NCBI GenBank assembly: GCA_036490175.1
Contig: DASXEJ010000127.1
Coordinates: 1-58,192 of the forward strand
Origin: Pirellulales bacterium
GTDB lineage: Bacteria > Planctomycetota > Planctomycetia > Pirellulales > JACPPG01
DNA length: 58,192 nucleotides
Reading direction: 5' to 3'
Shown: positions 45,286-52,631 of the stretch, one piece after another
Position numbering within the stretch: position 1 is the stretch's first letter
How the letters are laid out: every line of letters begins with the position of its first letter
Notes under the pieces: model-generated
The model's input: only the letters and a program-made list of their open reading frames with translations
Databases searched by the model: none
Told to the model about the DNA's origin: nothing
Program-made: the position numbers and the translations under genes

Positions 45286-45570
45286 TCTCGGCCTTGGATC
45301 ACGCATCCTGGCGCGACCTATTGCATTATGAATATCGACCTGCGACATGAAGCGCCTTGAACCAGGAACGGGTCGACGATGGTCGCCCCACGTTATGTCC
45401 TATATGGCCCAAAGTCCGCCTTGCTAAAAGCCATTGCCAAAGGAACTGTGCAAGTCGTCGCGTCTCAGCACGTACATGGCCGGGAATGCATCAAAGAGGA
45501 CCAGCGCGGCGCATGAACAGAAAGGCGCGCCGCCAAATCTTCAAAAAGAAATGAATACTCCGACCCCAAA

Positions 45571-45615
45571 CCGGGCAAGCTTGTCCCCAGGGCGCCTGAC
45601 CAGCAACTTGCCCGG
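45571..45615. repeat. Compound inverted repeat
   Basis: CCGGGCAAG (45571-45579) pairs perfectly with CTTGCCCGG (45607-45615). The 27-base loop contains a second small hairpin, CAGG-GCG-CCTG. Confidence 0.6.
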
Positions 45616-45656
45616 GTCAGGGAACGAGCAACTGAAAAACGCCCGTACGCCTGGCG

Positions 45657-45794
45657 TCAACCGGTCGGACTGACGACCGTTGCCTGAACAGATTGTTCTT
45701 GCGTGAAGTGCCCCACTGCAATTCCAGCCCCGATGGCGAGAATAAACGCGGCGAAAATCAGGTACCAGAATCGATCAAGAAAATTCGCTGGCAT
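45657..45794 (-). CDS. Small single-helix membrane protein
   Basis: A 45-residue protein starting MPANFLDRFWYLIFAAFILA, with one membrane helix (about 8-28) and a short outside tail (GHFTQEQSVQATVVSPTG). GGAAAGG lies upstream of the ATG at 45794. A longer frame from 45923 adds 43 residues of unlikely composition. Function unknown. The two terminators downstream on the same strand are consistent with a real short transcript from here. Confidence 0.4.
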   Translation of the reverse strand: MPANFLDRFWYLIFAAFILAIGAGIAVGHFTQEQSVQATVVSPTG

Positions 45795-46355
45795 ATGCTT
45801 GGCCTTTCCCCAATGGTCAGGGCAAGGAGCGAAAAGCGTGCCAATTAAGTCGCGGGCGCGACCGCTCGAAGGGGGCCACTCAAAGTTCGTGACGCCCGGC
45901 GCAGCCGAGAAATCGCTCTCCATTCCGCGGATCTCGCGGATTGCGAGCGCCTTGCTGCGTTGCCAAGATAAGCCGCAAGCGACACGGGCAACTCGACCTG
46001 GCGGTCCACGGATGGGTCGGTTCCGTCTACGTCGTCCGCCCCCGACACCAACGCTCTGGGGCAGCCAAGCTACGGCGTTTGCCCGCTCTGTGCTTCTTCA
46101 TTCTTCGACCTGCCATGCATTCGCTCCGACAGGTCTGTAAACGCGACGTCGCAGTCCAATGCGAGATGTGACCGGCGCGCCGAGTTCGGAACTGCCCACG
46201 CCGAACTGATCGAATATAGTCTCGCGAAGCGAGATGATATACGATTGTTGTGGCCCGTGGACCACGGTTTAGCAGGCGGGTCCGGCCGCTGTGCCGCACC
46301 AAAATGCTGAGGTGCGTATAGCTCAAAGAGTGGGTTGATCTGAAGGGATGGATCA
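45795..46355. other. Intergenic region, 561 bp
   Basis: No convincing coding frame. A perfect 6-bp hairpin, TCTCGC-GAA-GCGAGA, lies at 46220-46234, about 120 bases before the next gene, in AT-richer sequence that may hold its promoter. Confidence 0.4.
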
Positions 46356-47654
46356 ATGCATTTGCGAACGCGAGCTGAACGACGGGCCGCGCATCTGACC
46401 ATCATCGCTTCGGTGGTCGTCATGGGCAGCGTCGCCCTGGCTAATGAGGATACCGCACTCGTGCCGTCCGGCGTGCGGCCTGCGATCAAAGGAGTCGTGA
46501 TCGATTCCGCTGGTCGCGGGATCGCCGAGGCACGCGTTGACATTGCCACGGCAACACCACGCGTCGGTCGCGGCATGTTTTGCCCAAGCTGCTATCGCGA
46601 TTGCGCCAAATGGACCGAGACTGATCAAGATGGCAAGTTCGAGATTACCGATCTCGATCCCACGCTAAGATTTCAGGTTCTTTTCACCGCCGTTGGCAAA
46701 GCGGCTCACGTCACCAATCATATCGATCCGCTGCTCGGCTCTCTAACGATCAAACTCAATGACGCCCCCACTAACCTGCCACCCGAGCACACAGTTCGTG
46801 GGCTGCTTGTCAACGAGCAGGGAGTTCCAATTCGCGGTGCACTTGTCGATCCCGAAGGCGCAAAGACCGCTGACAGGCGCTGGTGGGGAAGGGTCGACGG
46901 GGTGGTGGCCACCGTTAGCGATCGTGACGGACGCTTTGTGATGGCGCTCCCGGCAAGTTTTCAAGGAGTCGATCTTGAGGTCGCGGCCGACGGCTACGCA
47001 GGCGTGGCGGTCGCACTTGTCGCGCCCGGAGAGCAGGAACATCGCATTGTAGTTCCTGCTGGCGCGCGCGTTGTCGGCGTCTTGGAATACGAAGGGAAAC
47101 CTGTTGCAGCGTCGCGGATTGCCGTCGTGCAGGTCAACCGCAATGCCGGCAAGCATTTCATAAAGGCCGTCGAAGCAATAACCGATGAGCGAGGACGATT
47201 CGAGTTCGACCATCTGCCCGCCGCGCAGCCCTATGTGATCTTCACGCCGGTGATGGGGAATCCGACTGACCTTGTACTTGGCACTAAGAAGTTCATGGTT
47301 CCGGCTGATGGCCAGATGCGCGATCTGGGCACGCTGACCGCCATACCTGGCCTGCGGCTGGCCGGCCGCATCGATGCGCCAGAGGGTTTATCCCTGCCTC
47401 CGCATGCGAAACTCAGCCTCCATCGTGATCCAGCCTGGGATTTGATATCGCTCGACGTAGGTCCCGATGGCCGATTCGAGACGAACGGCCTGGCGCCTGA
47501 AACGTACATCGTGCGATTGCCGTTCAAGGAGTTCGTGCTCGACACCGAGCGGCTCACTTACCAAATGACTAATGGCAACCAGGAGTTTGGAATCCGGATC
47601 ACCGCGCCGATTGATGAACTTCTGATTCCGCTGCAACCGACACCGGCCAAATAG
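46356..47654 (+). CDS. Secreted carboxypeptidase-regulatory-like/Ig-like domain protein (432 aa)
   Basis: An exported protein with a signal peptide at about 1-30 (LTIIASVVVMGSVALANEDT). The mature part is a series of beta-sandwich units of carboxypeptidase-regulatory-like type: AIKGVVIDSAGRGIAEARVD, TVRGLLVNEQGVPIRGALVD, RVVGVLEYEGKPVAASRIAV, and a last unit with GLRLAGRIDAPEGLSLPP. A cysteine cluster, FCPSCYRDC, sits near 75-83, possibly a disulfide or metal site. The unit types match those in the tail of the M56 sensor protein at 13393-16986, but no protease part is present. It is probably an envelope protein. It is followed by a longer relative 50 bases downstream. Confidence 0.72.
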   Translation: MHLRTRAERRAAHLTIIASVVVMGSVALANEDTALVPSGVRPAIKGVVIDSAGRGIAEARVDIATATPRVGRGMFCPSCYRDCAKWTETDQDGKFEITDLDPTLRFQVLFTAVGKAAHVTNHIDPLLGSLTIKLNDAPTNLPPEHTVRGLLVNEQGVPIRGALVDPEGAKTADRRWWGRVDGVVATVSDRDGRFVMALPASFQGVDLEVAADGYAGVAVALVAPGEQEHRIVVPAGARVVGVLEYEGKPVAASRIAVVQVNRNAGKHFIKAVEAITDERGRFEFDHLPAAQPYVIFTPVMGNPTDLVLGTKKFMVPADGQMRDLGTLTAIPGLRLAGRIDAPEGLSLPPHAKLSLHRDPAWDLISLDVGPDGRFETNGLAPETYIVRLPFKEFVLDTERLTYQMTNGNQEFGIRITAPIDELLIPLQPTPAK

Positions 47655-47704
47655 AGAGGGCTAGCCGCCCAAGGATCTCTTAGCAAAACTCGATTGAGGT
47701 GGTT

Positions 47705-50086
47705 ATGTGCGTTGCGTCTTCCACGCCTAGAGGAATCACGCGTAGCGAGATCGCCGGCCAGGCGCATAGTTGGGCCTACCTGGCCACCGTGGCGTTTAGC
47801 TGTCTTGTCGGAATCGCGTACGCAGAACCAACAACGCAGCAGTCCGACGATGCATCGCCACTTGCTCCGCCTGTCGAACGTTCCTCCGAGCCGGTGGCCG
47901 CCGACGCACCTACAATCAGCGTTGCGGGAACAGTGCTCGATACGGATGGCAAGCCTGTGGCGTTGGCTATTGTGGCGCTTCGAGCGAAGATTGGCGGACA
48001 GTTGTACAACATAGGCGTTCCCCACAATCGCGACGTCATTGCGCGGACGCGTAGCGACGTGGCCGGCCGTTTTCGCTTCGATAGCGTGCCGATACCACCA
48101 CGGCTGGCGGCCGAGGTTTTCAATCCCATCTCCCCAAGTGGCAAACGTGTCGAATTGATCGCCTGGGCCAACGGCCGCGCATTCACTTGGAGCGACGTTT
48201 CGCTTGATCATCCACTCGATGGAGTGCGTCTCGTGCTTGCGCCCGAGGCAAAGGTCACAGGAACGGTTCGCGATCAAGCCGGTAGCGGCGTCGCTGGGGT
48301 GAGGATTCGAGCCACAAATGCCACGCGTGCCAAACGCCAGTACGACGCATTCTTCAGGCAACCTGGCGACATCTGCCTGACGGGCTCGGAAATATCCTTT
48401 GACGTCGAAACCGACCTTCACGGTCACTTCGAGTTGTCAAATCTTCCGTCGGATTACCGGCTGGCCATCACAATCGCGGACGGTGGATTTGCGAAGGACT
48501 TTTTCTTCCTCGATACCTCGGCAGATGGGCACGTCGACGAGCTGCGATCCTCGAACGGACGGCAACAGATGACGCGCGTGATGCGCTCGCCCGTTGACAT
48601 CACGGTCGATGCACGAAAGCCTGTCACAGTGCGCGTGACAAGCGGAGGCGTCCCCGTGCGCGGCGGCGGATTGCAGACGGTCCTATCCGACCGGAAGGTT
48701 AGTGGCCGCAATAACGTCGACGGGCAGGGCGTCGCCCGGACTTGGCTTTCTCCTCCCGCGGAGTGCATTTTCATGTACGTGGCCGATCCCTTTGACCCTG
48801 GCTTGAATGCAATAGTCACTAGGCAAATCGAGCCGGCCGACACCGCGATCGAAATCGCGCTGCCCGCGCCCCGCTGGCTGCCGGGACGCGTCGTCGATGC
48901 CGACACTGGTGCGGGCATTGCTGGGGCGTACGTCGCTTACCGAGTGGACGAGAGCGATCAGGTTCGAGGCTCGCAGGCGGTGACCGTCGACGACGGGACT
49001 TTTCGCTTACCGGTCCTGCCGGGGATGGGGAAGCTGATGTTTGCCCACGAAGTTTATGGTTACCTGGTCCCAACGGCGCGAATCGTCGCGAACGGCCGCC
49101 TGGAGGTGGCGACCATTGACATACCAGAGTCAGGGCCCATCGAGCCGGTGACGTTGAGCCTGACACGCGGATTGGTCGTGCGCGGTGTCGTGCGTGATGC
49201 GTCGGGCAATCCCGTTCCAGATGCGGCCGTGCGCGGGCGCAACGTTGGACGACCTTTTTTGGCAGCCGAGTCGACGTCCGATGCCGCAGGCCGATTTGTG
49301 CTGTCGGGATTGTCGCCGCTCGCCAAATCGATCATTACCGCCGGCACGGCACAGGGGGGAGCGAGAGCCATCATTGATGCTGATCTGAAGCACCCTGAAG
49401 ACGAATCTCGCTTTGTTGACATCTCGCTTGACGTCGGCAAGCTGCCCGTAATCACCGGCCGCATCCTGCGCGACAGTCAACCACAGTCAGGCGTTCTCAT
49501 TCGCCTCAGTGGCAGCCTACCGGGCCAGCAGAATATGCGAAGCCTGTACATGGAGACGCAGACCGACTCCGAAGGCCGGTATGTCGTGGGCGGCCTTGAA
49601 CCGGGGGATCAGTACTCGATCGAAATCGACGCCGGCGACGGCTCGACAGCGCCAGGCTTTGTGCATCAGATGCCATACGTGCAGACCGTCGCAGCCGGCA
49701 AGAATGTACTTGAGCTACCCGACGCGAATCTTGTTACTAACGGCCAGTCGCTGCGCGGGCGCGTCCTCGATCCGCAAGGCAACCCGGTGCCCGGGATAAC
49801 GGTGTCAGCTAGGCTTGCCGATTCGAAGCGGTCATTATCGCGCGTCGGTAATGCGCCACCGCCATGGGTTACAACGAACGAACGCGGCGAGTTCGAGTTG
49901 AGCCCTCTTCCGGATTTGGCAATCGAGCTGATGGCTTGTCGCGCAAACCCCAAAGGTGGCATCATTCGATTTCCTAGCATGTATTGCCCAACTCGCAATC
50001 AGGAAGATATTCGCATTCGGTTCGACCCGACTTTGGATCAAGATGTCGAGGACCTGGACAAACCGGCGATTAAGGCGCACCAGTAA
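47705..50086 (+). CDS. Secreted multi-domain carboxypeptidase-regulatory-like protein (793 aa)
   Basis: A 793-residue exported protein. The signal region is at about 22-40 (YLATVAFSCLVGIAYAEP). It is built of at least six beta-sandwich units, each opening with a GxVxDxxGxPVxxAxV pattern: VAGTVLDTDGKPVALAIVAL, VTGTVRDQAGSGVAGVRIRA, PGRVVDADTGAGIAGAYVAY, RGVVRDASGNPVPDAAVRGR, ITGRILRDSQPQSGVLIRLS and RGRVLDPQGNPVPGITVSAR. No enzyme motif is seen. GAGG lies 5 bases before the ATG at 47705. It follows the related gene at 46356, probably in one operon arising by duplication. Likely surface-located; adhesion or ligand binding is only a guess. Confidence 0.75.
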   Translation: MCVASSTPRGITRSEIAGQAHSWAYLATVAFSCLVGIAYAEPTTQQSDDASPLAPPVERSSEPVAADAPTISVAGTVLDTDGKPVALAIVALRAKIGGQLYNIGVPHNRDVIARTRSDVAGRFRFDSVPIPPRLAAEVFNPISPSGKRVELIAWANGRAFTWSDVSLDHPLDGVRLVLAPEAKVTGTVRDQAGSGVAGVRIRATNATRAKRQYDAFFRQPGDICLTGSEISFDVETDLHGHFELSNLPSDYRLAITIADGGFAKDFFFLDTSADGHVDELRSSNGRQQMTRVMRSPVDITVDARKPVTVRVTSGGVPVRGGGLQTVLSDRKVSGRNNVDGQGVARTWLSPPAECIFMYVADPFDPGLNAIVTRQIEPADTAIEIALPAPRWLPGRVVDADTGAGIAGAYVAYRVDESDQVRGSQAVTVDDGTFRLPVLPGMGKLMFAHEVYGYLVPTARIVANGRLEVATIDIPESGPIEPVTLSLTRGLVVRGVVRDASGNPVPDAAVRGRNVGRPFLAAESTSDAAGRFVLSGLSPLAKSIITAGTAQGGARAIIDADLKHPEDESRFVDISLDVGKLPVITGRILRDSQPQSGVLIRLSGSLPGQQNMRSLYMETQTDSEGRYVVGGLEPGDQYSIEIDAGDGSTAPGFVHQMPYVQTVAAGKNVLELPDANLVTNGQSLRGRVLDPQGNPVPGITVSARLADSKRSLSRVGNAPPPWVTTNERGEFELSPLPDLAIELMACRANPKGGIIRFPSMYCPTRNQEDIRIRFDPTLDQDVEDLDKPAIKAHQ

Positions 50087-50538
50087 AAGGCGACGTCGGG
50101 GTTTTTGGGGATGCTGGCAAAGGTTAGACGAGGAGCGCGTCCGTGTCCTAGTCCATGTTCGCAGGAGTCCAGCACGGGAGAGTTCATCCTCACAGTCGTC
50201 AGATCTGCCGGCCTATGTGGCACGGTGCGACGTTTTGCTTGCAATCCGGTTTTCCCGAAGTAATCTCACGGCTACCGCTATTGCTGGAAACGGCGAGTGG
50301 ATTGGCCGCCGGGGAAACTACCGCCCCTGGCGGTTTTTTGTTGCGATGTCTCGCAAACCGGCCATCAGGATTCCCCAGGAATTGCGGCGAGGGGGTGGTA
50401 TGACCGAGATGTTGTCCGCGTCCTCGCAATCCTCATGATTTTTTCTTGCCTTTCCGCACGTGCAGTTCTATGCTCGCAACGGGGGGGGGTGGCTCTACTC
50501 GGCTCGTTATTGGAGCCTCAACAAACGAGGGCAGTGTC
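50087..50538. other. Intergenic region, 452 bp
   Basis: No supported gene. It contains the terminator at 50320-50339 and a GC-rich run of nine G (about 50483) before the PEP-CTERM gene. Confidence 0.4.
50320..50339 (+). terminator. Rho-independent terminator
   Basis: ACCGCC pairs with GGCGGT around a CCT loop, followed by T6. It probably ends the two-gene operon of carboxypeptidase-regulatory-like proteins, although it lies 230 bases beyond the last stop. Confidence 0.8.
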
Positions 50539-51450
50539 ATGCGCGCTACTCACACCGGTTTCTCCGTGACGCTCGTTGGCCTCATTGTTGTTACATCGCT
50601 TATTGCATTACATGAAGCGTCATTACCGTGTGCTTTTGGTGACGTTCCCGTGCTGCAGCAGCTGCCGCTGCAGAATGATCCTCCGGCGGGTGCACCATTT
50701 TCGGGGCACGACCAGTTCAGTACCGTAGTTCCAGCTGTTGGAGCGACGGGAGCAGAGGTACTGGATAATTTTGAGGTCTCAGTGTCGAGAAAGTTGACCT
50801 CGATCACATGGTGGGGAGCACCGCTGCAACCACAGGCGGCGGAGCCACATGAATTCTTTGTGCAGGTCTACGACAATGTGCCGGCGAACGGCAACGTTCC
50901 CAGTCACCCGGGCAATACTGTCGCCTTCGCTTCCATAGCGGCGCCAGGATTTGGCGATCCCGGAGAGCCGCTCTACACTTCGACCCAAGTTAGCGATCCC
51001 GGCAGCCCAGCGGGCCTACTCATGGAATATAGCGGGGCGCTGTCGCCCTCCTTCCAATTTCAGGCAAACACACCCTACTGGTTAACCATTTACACATCTC
51101 CTGATTTTACGCAGCCGGGCCTGACATGGGGCTGGCATACACGCGATTACACCATTCCTGATCCACTGTCGCCGGTCGACAGTCTTGTCGGCATGGTCGG
51201 CGGTCTGCCAGTGAACCAGTCCGGTTCCGGCGCAGTTTCGCAGGGATACATTGGTAACTCCAACGGTTTTCCCGTGCTCCAAGGTTCTCCTACGCCGTTA
51301 AGCTATTCGGCAGGCACTGATGGTCCCGCAGGCATCGATGCCTTCGGCATGAACATGGCCTTTGCGCTTTACAACGCGCCTGAGCCCTCATCCCTCATCC
51401 TCGGCGCGCTCGGCGCCATCGCCTTGCTGGCCTATCGCCGTCGCCGCTGA
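50539..51450 (+). CDS. PEP-CTERM sorting-domain protein
   Basis: A 303-residue exported protein. A signal peptide lies at about 8-35 (VTLVGLIVVTSLIALHEASL). The C-terminus is PEPSSLILGALGAIALLAYR followed by Arg residues: the PEP motif, helix and basic tail recognised by exosortase. The mature part is beta-rich (ITWWGAPLQPQAAEPHEFFV, TPYWLTIYTSPDFTQPGLTW) with no catalytic motif, as in many PEP-CTERM proteins of unknown role. GAGGG lies 8 bases before the ATG at 50539. It is likely anchored or processed at the outer envelope. No exosortase gene is in the window. Confidence 0.82.
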   Translation: MRATHTGFSVTLVGLIVVTSLIALHEASLPCAFGDVPVLQQLPLQNDPPAGAPFSGHDQFSTVVPAVGATGAEVLDNFEVSVSRKLTSITWWGAPLQPQAAEPHEFFVQVYDNVPANGNVPSHPGNTVAFASIAAPGFGDPGEPLYTSTQVSDPGSPAGLLMEYSGALSPSFQFQANTPYWLTIYTSPDFTQPGLTWGWHTRDYTIPDPLSPVDSLVGMVGGLPVNQSGSGAVSQGYIGNSNGFPVLQGSPTPLSYSAGTDGPAGIDAFGMNMAFALYNAPEPSSLILGALGAIALLAYRRRR

Positions 51451-51463
51451 GTACAATCGCGGC

Positions 51464-51901
51464 ATGAGCGAAGAGCAGCCCGGCCGCCGACGTTGTTTCC
51501 AATTTGGTATACGAGGCTTGCTCGTCGGAATCACTGCATTCTGCGCATTCCTGGGATGACTGGTGTGGGAGCGAGCATACGTCACCCAGCGAAAGGAAGC
51601 GATTAAGCAGTTAAGCGACGAAGGTGGCTCAGTCTGGTTGAGCATCGGCTGGAGCGTTTATATAAACGGTGAGGAAATGCCTTCCCACATTCCGATTTTG
51701 CGACAGTGGCTTGGAGACGAAGCTATTGCGGTCATAGTACTGGCGTCCGGGGCCAGCGATCAGAATGTCGCAAGTGCGTCTGGCTTATTTCCAGAAGCCC
51801 AATACTGCAACCTGCCTAATCGCGATCATCGCAAGCTCGAACTTTTTCGCAATTTTGCTTCCACCGCGCTAGCAGGAGCGCCGGCAACATCAACACACTA
51901 A
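51464..51901 (+). pseudogene. Small membrane-anchored protein gene broken by an in-frame TGA
   Basis: From the ATG at 51464 the frame encodes an Arg-rich start and a membrane helix (QFGIRGLLVGITAFCAFLG), meets TGA at 51557-51559, then continues open in the same frame for 113 codons (VWERAYVTQRKEAIKQLSDE onward) to 51901. The intact neighbour at 51952 has the same layout: RRRWYQFGLGTMFVLVTLFA, with LGWQ exactly where this gene has LG-stop. Both later share WLGDE/WMGDE segments. The TGA thus replaces a Trp codon (TGG to TGA). It could be a fresh nonsense mutation, a sequencing error or, less likely, readthrough. Function of the family is unknown. Confidence 0.8.
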
Positions 51902-51951
51902 CCGGCCGCTACCCGTCCGTACCCGCCTGCATGCACTGATCTCCCAATACC

Positions 51952-52368
51952 ATGCCCGAAGTACCGTCCATCCGCCGCCGTTGGTATCAGTTCGGGCTGG
52001 GGACGATGTTCGTGCTGGTGACGTTGTTCGCCGTTTGGCTGGGTTGGCAGATAAATGTCGTCCGCGAACGGCAAGCAGTCAGGGTTTTCATTGAAGAGCA
52101 GGGCGGTATTGCGAGGTCACTCCAGGACTGGCGACCAATGCGATATCCGCCTGGATATGTAGGGCCACGGCAGGGCGCGATTCCGCCCAAGATTAGTCTT
52201 CCGTTTTGGCGGCATTGGATGGGCGACGAACCGGTCGCAGAAATCCTGTGGCCTGCGGGCTCCCCAGAATCGAAGATGGAATACGCAGCGGCGGTGTTTC
52301 CAGAGGCCGCGCGCATTCTATTTATGCCTCCGGGCATAGTCCCAGCCACATATACACCGAACAAATAG
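51952..52368 (+). CDS. Small membrane-anchored protein, planctomycete-type
   Basis: A 138-residue protein with an Arg-rich N-terminus, then one membrane helix (FGLGTMFVLVTLFAVWLGWQ at about 14-33), then a soluble domain with LPFWRHWMGDEPVAEILWPA. This RxxxxFxLxTMFVLVTxFAVWLG start recurs in many small planctomycete proteins of unknown role. It is a tandem paralogue of the broken gene 50 bases upstream. The start at 51952 is the only ATG before the helix. It is probably an inner-membrane protein with a periplasmic domain. Confidence 0.75.
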   Translation: MPEVPSIRRRWYQFGLGTMFVLVTLFAVWLGWQINVVRERQAVRVFIEEQGGIARSLQDWRPMRYPPGYVGPRQGAIPPKISLPFWRHWMGDEPVAEILWPAGSPESKMEYAAAVFPEAARILFMPPGIVPATYTPNK

Positions 52369-52544
52369 CCCACCTACCATCTACCCATTACCGTCTAGCA
52401 ACACACCGCTAGGGCACTCCCCGCTAGTAGCCTTCTTGGACTTGCTATTGCGCAAACCGCTAAAGTGAACGATCCGCCCAACGGAGCCGCCAAGGTCGCA
52501 AGGCTTGCGGCTCACGAAGCCTTAGCAAGTCGAGTCGTTGAAGT

Positions 52545-52631
52545 GGGGCGACTCCGGCGATGGCCGGCGGTCTGGCCGATAAGGCTTGGACGATCAGGGA
52601 ATTGATCGCGCAGGCAGCAGAATTCATTGAG
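52545..52631 (+). pseudogene. 3' fragment of a transposase gene
   Basis: The plus strand reads GATPAMAGGLADKAWTIREL followed by IAQAAEFIE, close to the C-terminal TPAMAAGLxDxxWxxxEL ending of DDE transposases. A stop (TGA at 52539-52541) cuts the frame just upstream, so only about 28 residues remain. It overlaps the last bases of the convergent FG-GAP gene. The match is from memory of the motif, so the family is uncertain. Confidence 0.4.

Larger units (their letters stand above)
44886..45656. other. Non-coding, hairpin-rich region upstream of flp
   Basis: About 770 bases without a credible gene. It holds two minus-strand terminators and a compound stem-loop, each listed separately, plus a third A6 run at about 45225. 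The density of structure suggests flp leader or small RNA sequence. Confidence 0.45.
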
